A stretch of DNA of 49,304 bases from an uncultured Candidatus Nemicrothrix sp. (GTDB lineage Bacteria > Actinomycetota > Acidimicrobiia > Acidimicrobiales > MedAcidi-G1), in assembly GCA_913055915.1 (NCBI GenBank), contig CAJXKL010000019.1, positions 1 through 49,304 of the forward strand, in the 5' to 3' direction. Shown one piece after another: positions 36,129-44,779 of the stretch; the first letter of the stretch is position 1; each line of letters starts with the position of its first letter. The translations under genes were made by a program, and so were the position numbers. The notes under the pieces are model-generated. The model worked only from the letters and a program-made list of their open reading frames with translations, made no database searches and had not been told where the DNA came from.

Positions 36129-37778
36129 GCCCCGACGGCTACGCAGAACCCGTCTGAACAGCAACTGCGCCTCGTCAACCCCGGTCAGGTGCGCGATGGC
36201 CGTGTAGGTCACGCCGGCAACTCCGAGGATCAGCGGTGCAGACACCTGTGGAGCCAGCCCGGCGGTCGTGGTCGCCAGCAGGAGCGTCACAGGCGCTGCC
36301 ACTGCCACGGCCGGCAGCAGTTGACGAAGTGCCTCTAGAGCAGACGGAAAGCCCTCGACAGTCCGGCGGCCGAGACGCGTCAACAACGCCAGTTCGAGCC
36401 ACGCCGCCACCGCGGATCCGAGAGCAAGGCCCACAGCCCCCAGATGGGGTGCACCGAGAGCACCCGGTATATCCACATGGGCTCCATCCGGGGAGAAGAC
36501 GTTCTCGAGCCCCGAGAGGGAACCGGCCACCACGCTCACATGGTCCATAGGGAACATGAACACGACACCGACAATGCCGGCCACGACAACCCTCGTCGCA
36601 GCAATGCGGGCAGGCCCCTTCGTGTCACCGATGGAGTACAGGGTGTTCTGGAAGATGCGAGACGCACCGATCGCAGGTAACCCGAGCGAATAGGCGGCCA
36701 GGACCAACCACACCGCACGGGTGTCATCAGCGTCAAAGGCGCCCCAGCGGAAGAGGGCGCCCACGATCGCCTCTCCCGCGACCACATAGGCAACCGCTGC
36801 GAAGGACACGAAGAACGCTGTCCGCCGCAGGGCCGAGCGGCATCGTGAGACAAGAAGTGCCGAATCCCCGGCCCTTGACATCTCAGGTAGTTCAGAGGCG
36901 GCCACGCTCATCGCAAACAGGCTGATCGGCAGTGCATAGAGCATCTGGGCCGACAACAGGCCGGCCACAGCACCCGTCACGAGCAGCGAAGCCAGAATCA
37001 GATCTAGGTAGGCGGACAACTGGACCACGCCCCGACCCAGCACGGCCGGTCCGAACCGCCTGCGGATCTCGGCAACGGAGGGAAGCCTGGCACCAAGGGA
37101 CACACGGATACCGGGTACCAGGCGGGCAACAGCCACAGCCTGAACCCCGAACTGGAGAGCCCCGCCGGCGACAAGACCCCAGGCGAGTGCCCTGGCGGCG
37201 TCGGCGGGGTCCCACGACCCGAGAATGGCTGCGGCCAGCACGGCAATCTGTGCAGCATTCCAGAGTACCGGTGCGACATACGAGAGGAAGAAGCGTCGGT
37301 GGCTGTTGAGGACGCCGAGGCACCAGGCGGAGAGGACGAGAAAGCCGACACCGGCGGTGGTTATGCGAACCAGGTCCACGGTCAGGTCCAGCGTCTCGTC
37401 GCTGAACCCCGGGGCCAGGAGAAGCGCCAGGGGACGTGCAAGCAGGATGCCGAGCAGCGCCAGTGCTCCCGCCAACGCAGTCAACAGGCCTGCGACAGCG
37501 CCAGCGACCCTGCCAGCTTCGCGTTCGTGACCCTCGCTGAGCAGACGGCTGTACACAGGAATGAACGAGGCCGACAGGGATCCCTCGCCCAGCAGGTTCT
37601 GGAGCACGTTGGGGATCCGAAGTGCCGCAGCAAAGGCATCGGCCGCCGGCCCGAGTCCCAGTACGGATCTCAACAGAGCCTCACGGAGCAGTCCGGCTAC
37701 TCGCGACAGGAAGATTCCACCAGCAACCGCTGAAGAGCCACGCGTCGCCGGTGGCTGCTGTGGCCCCTCGCCACTCAC
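36126..37778 (-). CDS. murJ: Lipid II flippase MurJ (MviN)
   Basis: This 550-residue MOP-superfamily membrane protein with about 14 helices flips lipid II across the membrane for wall synthesis. The opening SRVAGLLREALLRSVLGLG and the segment LRIPNVLQNLLGEGSLSASFIPVYSRLL are the MurJ signature. GTG 37778 is the start. It is antisense to the flanking proB and proA and shares a 99-base upstream region with proA. In most Actinobacteria murJ is near the chromosome origin with parAB/rsmG-type neighbours, so this location is unusual. Confidence 0.93.
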   Translation of the reverse strand: MSGEGPQQPPATRGSSAVAGGIFLSRVAGLLREALLRSVLGLGPAADAFAAALRIPNVLQNLLGEGSLSASFIPVYSRLLSEGHEREAGRVAGAVAGLLTALAGALALLGILLARPLALLLAPGFSDETLDLTVDLVRITTAGVGFLVLSAWCLGVLNSHRRFFLSYVAPVLWNAAQIAVLAAAILGSWDPADAARALAWGLVAGGALQFGVQAVAVARLVPGIRVSLGARLPSVAEIRRRFGPAVLGRGVVQLSAYLDLILASLLVTGAVAGLLSAQMLYALPISLFAMSVAASELPEMSRAGDSALLVSRCRSALRRTAFFVSFAAVAYVVAGEAIVGALFRWGAFDADDTRAVWLVLAAYSLGLPAIGASRIFQNTLYSIGDTKGPARIAATRVVVAGIVGVVFMFPMDHVSVVAGSLSGLENVFSPDGAHVDIPGALGAPHLGAVGLALGSAVAAWLELALLTRLGRRTVEGFPSALEALRQLLPAVAVAAPVTLLLATTTAGLAPQVSAPLILGVAGVTYTAIAHLTGVDEAQLLFRRVLRSRRG

Positions 37779-37877
37779 CGGCAGACCTGTGGCTGGGACC
37801 TGTCCATTGCGGCGAGGCTAGTCGTAAGGCCATCTGCGCAGGTTGCCACCCCGGCAGCCTCGATAGCCTTGGCCTCC

Positions 37878-39134
37878 ATGAAAGCAACAGCGCCTGGGGC
37901 GGTGAGAGGCCTGGCCCTGCGGGCAAGAGCGGCAGCACCTGCAGTCGCCGCTGCCTCGACCGGGGCAAAGGACGCTGCGCTCCTGGCTTCTGCTGACCAA
38001 CTCCTTCGTGATGCCGCAGAGATCATGGCTGCGAACCAGGTTGATGTTGACCGTGCCAGGACAGTCGGCACACCAGAGCAGATGGTTGATCGCCTGCTCC
38101 TTGACAACGACCGCCTGGTGGCCATGGCCGATGGACTGCGGCAGGTGGCCGACCTGCCGGACCCGGTCGGTACCGTCACGGCCGAGTGGAGCCGCCCCAA
38201 CGGCCTGATGATGCGCAAGGTCAGGGTGCCACTCGGCGTGGTGGCGATCATCTACGAGAACCGACCAAACGTCACAAGCGACGCTTTCGGCCTCTGTCTC
38301 AAGTCCGGCAACGTGGCCTTTCTGAGGGGGTCATCGGGTGGGCTGTCGTCGAACCTGGCGATCACGCGCTCAATCCGTAGGGCTCTTTTTGAGAACGGCC
38401 TTCCCGAGGACGCAGTGGTCCTCGTCGACGACGTTAGCCGCGAGGCTGCGGTCGACTTCATGAGGCAGCGTGGTCTCGTGGACTGCCTTATTCCGCGGGG
38501 AGGGCCGGCCCTGATCAGTTCGATTCTCGAGAACGCCACCGTTCCATACGTAATCGACGGTGATGGGAACTGTCACGTCTACGTGGATGCAGCAGCCGAC
38601 CTTGAGATGGCAGCCGACATCATCGTCAATGCCAAGATGCAGCGGCCATCGGTCTGCAATGCCGCCGAGAGCCTCGTGGTGCACCAGGCGGTCGCCGGTG
38701 ACTTCCTGCCGTTGGCTGCCTCAGTACTCACAGGTGTGGAACTGGTTGGTGATGAACGCGCCCGCCAGGTCCTTCCCTACATCGCCGCTGCCACCGACGA
38801 GGACTGGTCAACCGAGTACCTGGACCTGAAACTCTCAATTAGGGTTGTCAACGACCTTGACGAAGCGATTGCGCACATAAACGGGACGGGCTCGGGCCAC
38901 AGCGAGGCAATCGTCACCGAGGACGCCTTGGCGGCCGATCGCTTCACCAATGAGGTCGACGCGGCCGCCGTTCTCGTCAACGTCTCCACCAGGTTCGTCG
39001 ACGGCGACGAGTTCGGCTTCGGCGCCGAGATCGGAATCAGCACGCAGAAACTGCATGCGCGGGGCCCCATGGGTCTCGAACAGTTGACCACCGAGAAGTA
39101 CGTAATCCACGGAACGGGCCAGGTGCGCGCCTGA
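37878..39134 (+). CDS. proA: Gamma-glutamyl phosphate reductase
   Basis: This 418-residue NADPH-dependent enzyme makes glutamate semialdehyde for proline. VPLGVVAIIYENRPNVTSDA, the catalytic-Cys segment AKMQRPSVCNAAES and the C-terminal GFGAEIGISTQKLHARGPMG are diagnostic. ATG 37878 is preferred to the TTG nine bases upstream. It stands alone after the divergent murJ. Its genetic separation from proB means the two steps are probably transcribed independently here. Confidence 0.97.
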   Translation: MKATAPGAVRGLALRARAAAPAVAAASTGAKDAALLASADQLLRDAAEIMAANQVDVDRARTVGTPEQMVDRLLLDNDRLVAMADGLRQVADLPDPVGTVTAEWSRPNGLMMRKVRVPLGVVAIIYENRPNVTSDAFGLCLKSGNVAFLRGSSGGLSSNLAITRSIRRALFENGLPEDAVVLVDDVSREAAVDFMRQRGLVDCLIPRGGPALISSILENATVPYVIDGDGNCHVYVDAAADLEMAADIIVNAKMQRPSVCNAAESLVVHQAVAGDFLPLAASVLTGVELVGDERARQVLPYIAAATDEDWSTEYLDLKLSIRVVNDLDEAIAHINGTGSGHSEAIVTEDALAADRFTNEVDAAAVLVNVSTRFVDGDEFGFGAEIGISTQKLHARGPMGLEQLTTEKYVIHGTGQVRA

Positions 39135-39185
39135 CCGGGACCGCCCGGTTGTGGCTGCGATCCACCTCGTCGGTACGCTCACCCG

Positions 39186-40076
39186 ATGGGTTTTCGCTTC
39201 GAGGATGTTGACGGCGTTCGCAGATCACTCGCAGATGCCAACTACCTGGCCGACGATGGCATAGCGGGCATCGTCTACCTTGCCGACCGCCTCGGAAAGC
39301 CCATCCTCGTTGAGGGGCCCGCCGGAACCGGCAAGACACAGCTTGCTCAGAGCGTTGCCGAGATCACCGACGCCCGCCTCATTCGCCTCCAGTGCTACGA
39401 GGGACTCGACGAGTCCAAGGCCCTCTACGAATGGAACTACAAGAAGCAACTGCTCCGCATCCAGGCCAGCGGAGACGACAGCGGCTGGTCGGAGATCGAA
39501 GACGACCTCTTCTCCGAGGAGTTCCTCCTCACGAGGCCACTGCTCGAGGCCATCCGTGCCGAGGACCGGGTTCTCCTCCTCGTGGATGAGGTTGACCGCC
39601 TCGAGGTTGAGACCGAGGCCCTCCTCCTCGAGATCCTCTCCGAGTACCAGGTGTCAATTCCCGAACTTGGAACGGTCGCAGCGACTCAGGTGCCGCTTGT
39701 GTTCCTGACCTCCAACGCGACCCGGGAACTCTCCGAAGCCCTCAAACGTCGCTGCCTGTACCTCTACATCGACTATCCCGACCTTGAGCGTGAGCGTGAG
39801 ATAGTGCTGGCCAAGGTGCCCGGTGTCGACGCAAACCTCGCCGACCAGGTGGCCCGCATCGTGCGATCCATTCGCCAGCTGGACCTCAAGAAGAGCCCGT
39901 CGGTGTCAGAGACCCTCGACTGGGCCCGAACCCTCGTGCTTCTCGGAATCAACAAGGTCGACGCACAGTCGGCGACCGATACCGTCAACATCCTCCTCAA
40001 GTACCGCACAGACATCGACAAGGCGGTCAAGGAGTTCGCCGACCGGCCCGACGACCTGGTCGATGACGGCACCTGA
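39186..40076 (+). CDS. MoxR-family AAA+ ATPase
   Basis: This 296-residue ATPase has Walker A GPAGTGKTQLAQ (about residues 44-55), Walker B VLLLVDEVDR, sensor 1 VFLTSNATREL and an arginine finger in ALKRRCLYLYIDYPD. MoxR ATPases work with VWA-domain partners to insert cofactors or remodel complexes. The closest type by visible sequence is the CoxD/NorQ-like group. It is followed directly by a VWA gene in an overlapping frame. No metalloenzyme target such as CO dehydrogenase lies nearby. Confidence 0.9.
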   Translation: MGFRFEDVDGVRRSLADANYLADDGIAGIVYLADRLGKPILVEGPAGTGKTQLAQSVAEITDARLIRLQCYEGLDESKALYEWNYKKQLLRIQASGDDSGWSEIEDDLFSEEFLLTRPLLEAIRAEDRVLLLVDEVDRLEVETEALLLEILSEYQVSIPELGTVAATQVPLVFLTSNATRELSEALKRRCLYLYIDYPDLEREREIVLAKVPGVDANLADQVARIVRSIRQLDLKKSPSVSETLDWARTLVLLGINKVDAQSATDTVNILLKYRTDIDKAVKEFADRPDDLVDDGT

Positions 40077-41580
40077 GCCAACCCGCAGCCAGCCGATGAC
40101 CGTTACCGAACAGGCAGAAACGCCAGCTGGAGGTAGCCACGAGGACACCCCTCTCCTTGACCTGTTGTCGGGCTTCATAATCGAACTCCGCCAGGCTGGC
40201 CTCCCGGTGAGCCTCACCGAGAACCTGGACGCAATGGAGGCCGTCACACACATCCCGATCGAGGACCGCGACGCCTTCAAGTACGCACTCGGAGCGACGC
40301 TCGTGAAGAACCACTCCCACTGGCGGGCCTTTGAGGTCGTGTTCGAGGTCTACTTCTCGATGAGGGGCGACGAGTACACGCTTGACGAGGTCGTCGAGGG
40401 GGAAGGACCGGAAGGCGAGCCCGGACCCCCCGGCGAGGGCTCACCCCAGGGTGGCGGAGGGGCCATGTCCGGCCTCACCCCTGAGCAACTGGCCGAGATG
40501 CTCATGAAGGCCCTCATGAACGGAGACCAGGCGATGCTGCGGGCCCTCGCCCGCCAGGCTGTAATGCGCTACGCCGGCATGGAACCGGGCCGGCCCGTGG
40601 GCGGCACCTACTACCTTTACCGCACGCTTCGAAACCTGGACCTTGACGGGGTGCTCGAGGGCCTCATGGATGCCGCCAGAGAAGAGGCACCTGAAGACCT
40701 CACCCCACTCGAGGAGCGCCTTGAGCGAGACGAGTTCAGCGATCGTATAGAGCAACTCAAACAGGAGATAGAGGCCGAGATCAGGCGCCGCCTGGTGGCC
40801 GATCGTGGTGTCGAGGCGATGGCACGGACACTGCGAAAGCCCCTGCCCGAGGATGTCGACTTCATGCACGCCTCACGCGAGGAGATGGCCGACCTGAAGA
40901 AGGCGATCCATCCGCTGACCCGGAAGCTGGCCGTACGCCTCGTACGCAAACGGCGCCACGGACGCAAGGGGTCCCTCGACTTCCGCAACACGATCCGTCA
41001 CTCCCTCAGCTACGGCGGTGTCCCCGCCGAACCCAAGTTCAGGTTCCCGCGGCCGGCAAAACCCGAGATCATGGTCGTGGCCGACATCTCCGGCTCCGTG
41101 GCAGCATTTGCCAGGTTCACCCTGCACCTCGTGTACGCAATCAGCGGACAGTTCTCCAAGGTCAGGTCGTTCGTGTTCATTGACGGGCTCGACGAGGTGA
41201 CCAGATTCTTTGAAGGTGTCGAAGACATCGGTGAGGCTGTGCACCGTGTCAACACTGAGGCGGACGTCGTGTGGGTTGACGGACACTCCGACTACGGGCA
41301 CGCCTTTGGGGTCTTCTGGGAACGCTTCGGGCGCGACGTCGGTCCCAAGACAACGGTCATGATTCTGGGTGACGCCCGCAACAACTACCACGCATCACAG
41401 TCATGGCTACTCAAGGAGATGCAGCACAAGGCCCGCAAGGTCTACTGGCTGAACCCTGAACCGCGTGCCTACTGGGACACCGGTGACTCGATAGTGGGGG
41501 AGTACTCGACCCACTGCGAGGGAACGTTTGAGGTGCGCAACCTCCGACAACTGGAGGCCTTCGTCGAGAAGCTGGTCTAA
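40063..41580 (+). CDS. VWA-domain protein, CoxE-like partner of the MoxR ATPase
   Basis: This protein of about 505 residues has an N-terminal helical region, a low-complexity Gly/Pro/Glu linker (about residues 115-145), then a C-terminal von Willebrand A domain with the MIDAS motif DISGSVA and a later HSDYGHAF segment, as in CoxE proteins. ATG 40063 overlaps the MoxR gene by 14 bases; ATG 40096 is an alternative, and neither has a clear ribosome-binding site. The frame stays open further upstream, but that sequence lies inside the MoxR gene. The ATPase and VWA pair probably act together; the client is unknown. Confidence 0.88.
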   Translation: MTAPEPTRSQPMTVTEQAETPAGGSHEDTPLLDLLSGFIIELRQAGLPVSLTENLDAMEAVTHIPIEDRDAFKYALGATLVKNHSHWRAFEVVFEVYFSMRGDEYTLDEVVEGEGPEGEPGPPGEGSPQGGGGAMSGLTPEQLAEMLMKALMNGDQAMLRALARQAVMRYAGMEPGRPVGGTYYLYRTLRNLDLDGVLEGLMDAAREEAPEDLTPLEERLERDEFSDRIEQLKQEIEAEIRRRLVADRGVEAMARTLRKPLPEDVDFMHASREEMADLKKAIHPLTRKLAVRLVRKRRHGRKGSLDFRNTIRHSLSYGGVPAEPKFRFPRPAKPEIMVVADISGSVAAFARFTLHLVYAISGQFSKVRSFVFIDGLDEVTRFFEGVEDIGEAVHRVNTEADVVWVDGHSDYGHAFGVFWERFGRDVGPKTTVMILGDARNNYHASQSWLLKEMQHKARKVYWLNPEPRAYWDTGDSIVGEYSTHCEGTFEVRNLRQLEAFVEKLV

Positions 41581-41586
41581 GGGCGC

Positions 41587-42987
41587 TCAGGCACCCGAAC
41601 CGAATGTGGCCCGGAGCAACTCGGCCAACCTGAAGGCCAAGTCGACGCTCTGACTGCCGTTCAGACGGGGATCACACATCGTCTCGTAGCGGCTGGACAG
41701 GTCCTCGGTCAGCACCTCAGCACCGCCCCCCAGGCATTCGGTGACGTCGTCGCCGGTCAACTCAAGGTGGACACCGCCGGGATTGGTTCCAGCGAAACGG
41801 TGTGCGGCGAAGAAGCCTGACACCTCGGCCAGGACATCCTCGAAGTGGCGTGTCTTGTGTCCGTCGTCGGTGGTGAAGGTGTTGCCGTGCATCGGGTCAC
41901 AGGTCCAGACGAGTTGGTGGCCGGCGTCAGACACCGCCGAAAGCAGCGGTGGCAGCAGGTCGACGACCTTGTTGGCACCCATGCGGGTAATGAAGGTGAG
42001 CCGCCCGGGACGCCTGTGGGGGTCCAAGGCGTCACACAGGGCGAGCAACTCGTCAGCGGTGGCGGTGGGGCCCACCTTGCAACCGATCGGGTTGTTGACA
42101 CCCCTCAGGAACTCGACATGGGCACCGCCCAGTTGACGGGTCCGCTCACCGATCCAGAGCATGTGGGCCGAACAGTCGTACCAGCCGCCGGTAAGGGAGT
42201 CCTCGCGGGTGAGGGCCTCCTCGTAGCCGAGAAGAAGTGCCTCGTGGCTGGTGTAGAAGTCGACCTGGCGCAGGTCGGCGAGCGTGTCGCCGGTGATGCC
42301 GCAGGCCTTCATGAACTGGATCGCCCTGTCGATCTCGTCGGCCATGGCCTCGTAGCGCTGCCCAGCCGGGCTGTCGGCAATGAACTGCCTGTTCCACTGA
42401 TGGACGCTCGTAAGCGAGGCGAAACCACCCTTGGTGAACGCACGTAGGAGGTTCAATGTCGCTGCCGCCCGATTGTAGGCGGTCATCAGGCGCTCAGGGT
42501 CAGGAAGGCGGTCGCCCTCGGAAAAGCCGATGTCGTTGATTATGTGGCCGCGAAACGATGGTAACTCCACCCCGTCAACCATCTCGGTGTCGCTGCTGCG
42601 CGGCTTGGCGAACTGCCCGGCTATGCGCCCGACCTTCACCACAGGAACGCCGGTGTAGTAGGTGAGCACGACCGCCATCTGGAGGATCACACGGAGCCGG
42701 TCGCGGATGGAGTCGGCAGAGGTCTCAAAGGACTCGGCGCAGTCTCCGGCCTGGAGCAGAAAGGCCTCGCCGCGAGCGACTGCCGCCAGTTGATCTGTCA
42801 GCTCGCGGGCCTCACCTGCGAACACCAGCGGTGGCATGGTCGACAGCCTGTCCACAACGGCCTGGTGGGCGTCGGAATCAGGCCAGTTCGGTTGCTGGTG
42901 AGCCGTGCATTCACGCCAGGAGGTGGGCGCCCAGGAGGCAACGGGGGCTGGGGAAGCCGCTGGAACGGTGGTACCGGTGGAGTCCAC
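41587..42987 (-). CDS. Class II 3-deoxy-7-phosphoheptulonate (DAHP) synthase
   Basis: This 466-residue enzyme joins phosphoenolpyruvate and erythrose 4-phosphate at the entry to the shikimate pathway. Class II (plant/mycobacterial AroG type) signatures include LLQAGDCAESF, VVKVGRIAGQFAKPRSS, the metal-binding CDPMHGNTF and GGVHLELTGDDVTECLGG. Its length excludes the class I enzymes (about 350). It lies 73 bases downstream of the sigma-factor gene on the same strand and is convergent with the VWA gene, whose stop is six bases away. Confidence 0.96.
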   Translation of the reverse strand: MDSTGTTVPAASPAPVASWAPTSWRECTAHQQPNWPDSDAHQAVVDRLSTMPPLVFAGEARELTDQLAAVARGEAFLLQAGDCAESFETSADSIRDRLRVILQMAVVLTYYTGVPVVKVGRIAGQFAKPRSSDTEMVDGVELPSFRGHIINDIGFSEGDRLPDPERLMTAYNRAAATLNLLRAFTKGGFASLTSVHQWNRQFIADSPAGQRYEAMADEIDRAIQFMKACGITGDTLADLRQVDFYTSHEALLLGYEEALTREDSLTGGWYDCSAHMLWIGERTRQLGGAHVEFLRGVNNPIGCKVGPTATADELLALCDALDPHRRPGRLTFITRMGANKVVDLLPPLLSAVSDAGHQLVWTCDPMHGNTFTTDDGHKTRHFEDVLAEVSGFFAAHRFAGTNPGGVHLELTGDDVTECLGGGAEVLTEDLSSRYETMCDPRLNGSQSVDLAFRLAELLRATFGSGA

Positions 42988-43060
42988 GAAGTAGAGCCTA
43001 CGAGCAGGCGTTGTCGACAGGTGTGGTGATTATCGCAGGTGTCCCCGCTGGGATACATGT

Positions 43061-43891
43061 TCAGGCTGCGTCAATGACCTCGGTGGCGCGGTCGCGCACG
43101 GTGTTGACGGCACGCTTCACCAGCCGGCGTGCGGCCTCGGCTGTGACGCCGAGATCCTCGCCGACCTCGCGGTAACTGCGCTTGCGGCCATCGCCGATAC
43201 CGAAGCGCTGTTCGACGGCGTAGCGGGCACGCGTGTCGAGAACGTCGAGCAACTGGGTCGCCATCTCGTTCTCGGCCATGGCCATGACCTCGTGCTCGGG
43301 GCCCGGCTTGGAGTCGGGGAGCAGGTCGACCAGCTCGTTGCTGTCATCGTCGCCGATGGTGCGGTCGAGGGAGGTGGGGGTGGTGAGGCGGTGGAGGCGT
43401 GCATGCTCCTCGTCCAACTCGTCGCCGTTGCCCGACACGTTGCGAAGGGCGGCCCTGAGGCTCGCTGAGCGGTCACCGGGAAGGCGAACCAGGCTGGCCT
43501 TCTGGTCGAGGGCACGGCCGATCGCCTGACGGATCCAGAACGTCGCATAGGTGGAGAACTTGAAGCCCTTGCGCCAGTCGAACTTGTCGACGGCGTGCTC
43601 AAGGCCCAGGTTGCCCTCCTGGATGAGGTCGAGCAGTTCCATGCCGGGAGGCAACGGGTAGCGACGGGCCACGCTCACGACCAGGCGAAGGTTCGAGCGG
43701 ATGAAGCGGTCCTTGGCTCGCGCAGCGAGGCGGATTGCACGGTCGAGCTCCCGGCCGGTCTCTCCCTCTTCCTTGCTGGCCCGTGCTGTTGCACCGGCTT
43801 CAATCGTCTGGGAAAGCTCACGCTCCTCCTGCGCGTTGAGGAGGGGAACCATTCCGATCTCGTTCAGGTACTGACCTACTGAATCACTCAT
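43061..43891 (-). CDS. Sigma-70 family RNA polymerase sigma factor (group 2-like)
   Basis: This 276-residue sigma factor carries region 1.2 (DSVGQYLNEIG), region 2 (RSNLRLVVSVARRY, DLIQEGNLGLEHAVDKFDWR, FSTYATFWIRQAI with the -10-contacting residues), a shortened region 3 and region 4 (YREVGEDLGVTAEAARRLVK). It lacks region 1.1 and the long N-terminus of a primary RpoD/HrdB, so it is likely an alternative SigB/HrdD-type factor. ATG 43891 is the start. A perfect 14-base palindrome lies in the divergent region it shares with nadD and could regulate it. Confidence 0.92.
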   Translation of the reverse strand: MSDSVGQYLNEIGMVPLLNAQEERELSQTIEAGATARASKEEGETGRELDRAIRLAARAKDRFIRSNLRLVVSVARRYPLPPGMELLDLIQEGNLGLEHAVDKFDWRKGFKFSTYATFWIRQAIGRALDQKASLVRLPGDRSASLRAALRNVSGNGDELDEEHARLHRLTTPTSLDRTIGDDDSNELVDLLPDSKPGPEHEVMAMAENEMATQLLDVLDTRARYAVEQRFGIGDGRKRSYREVGEDLGVTAEAARRLVKRAVNTVRDRATEVIDAA

Positions 43892-44048
43892 TGTTTGCTC
43901 ACATGCCTTTGGGCCGGCACCGCCGCGCGGCGCCGCATAGATGATTTTCGGGGGGAATTCGAGGGCGGACCGCGCAGATGCTTGTTTCGGTGCCTTCGCC
44001 TAGGGGACATTCTTGCACATCCAGAGCGCTGTGTGAAGGGGCTATTAC

Positions 44049-44062
44049 ATGACATATGTCAT
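44049..44062. promoter_or_regulatory. Perfect 14-base palindrome between sigma-factor and nadD genes
   Basis: ATGACATATGTCAT is its own reverse complement and stands out as AT-rich within GC-rich flanks. A half-site-like ATATGAC overlaps its right edge. It lies about 160 bases upstream of the sigma-factor start and 100 bases upstream of nadD. A dimeric repressor or activator site is likely; the protein is unknown. Confidence 0.5.
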
Positions 44063-44161
44063 ATGACGAGAACGGTGCGGTCAACCTGGGCAATGCGCCA
44101 GGAATGCGCAGGTCGGGCAGGTGTCAGCCGGTGGAATGGTCCAGCCGGTAGCCTCACCGAC

Positions 44162-44779
44162 GTGCCCGGCCCCAACCCCCGCCGGATCGGCGTTCTCGGC
44201 GGAACATTCGATCCACCGCACAACGGACATGTACTGGCGGGCCTCGAGGCGCGCGATCGCCTGAACCTTGACCTCGTCCTCTTTACGGTGGCAAACGATC
44301 CGTGGCAGAAGACCGGGGCCGGCGGTATTCGCGAAGATGGTCTGACAGGAGTCGAGATCCGACTGGCCATGGTTGAGGCAGCAGTCGAAGGCCTCAGGGG
44401 CCTGCAGGCGGACGACCTGGAAATGCAGCGGGGAGGTCCTACCTACACGGCTGACACTCTTCTCGAACTTGAGGGGCGTTATCCGGGAGCTGACCTGCTC
44501 CTGTTGATCGGAAGCGACGTGGCGGCGGGGCTGGACAGCTGGATTCGGCCCGACGAGGTCAAGAGGCGTGCGACCATCGTCGTCATGGACCGACCCGGCC
44601 ACGATGGAGGCCGCCCTCCGAACGGATGGAACTATGAACTGCTCGAGGCGCCGCTACTGGAGGTGTCGGCCGTCGACCTGAGAGGCCAGGTCCGGTACGG
44701 GCGTCCAATTGGTGATCAGGTGCCAGCCGGGGTTGTTGACCTGATCGACCGTTACGACCTCTACGGGGCCGTCAGGTGA
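44162..44779 (+). CDS. nadD: Nicotinate-nucleotide adenylyltransferase
   Basis: This 205-residue enzyme makes nicotinic acid adenine dinucleotide in NAD synthesis. The nucleotidyltransferase signature GGTFDPPHNGH is at residues 13-23, and GGPTYTADTLLELE and LIGSDVAAGLDSW follow. The usual C-terminal ISSTxIR motif is altered to VSAVDLR. GTG 44162 gives the normal family start. The frame is open to 43895, but the extra residues are unlike the family. It overlaps the LytR_C gene by four bases, and with rsfS forms the common nadD-lytR_C-rsfS order. Confidence 0.93.
   Translation: MPGPNPRRIGVLGGTFDPPHNGHVLAGLEARDRLNLDLVLFTVANDPWQKTGAGGIREDGLTGVEIRLAMVEAAVEGLRGLQADDLEMQRGGPTYTADTLLELEGRYPGADLLLLIGSDVAAGLDSWIRPDEVKRRATIVVMDRPGHDGGRPPNGWNYELLEAPLLEVSAVDLRGQVRYGRPIGDQVPAGVVDLIDRYDLYGAVR

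Noticed and set aside
39823-40062. N-terminal extension of the VWA protein into the MoxR gene
   Set aside because: The MoxR reading frame there is clearly the coding one, with conserved residues to its stop at 40076.
43895-44161. N-terminal extension of NadD
   Set aside because: The extra 89 residues are unlike the family, span the palindrome and divergent promoter region, and make the protein far too long.
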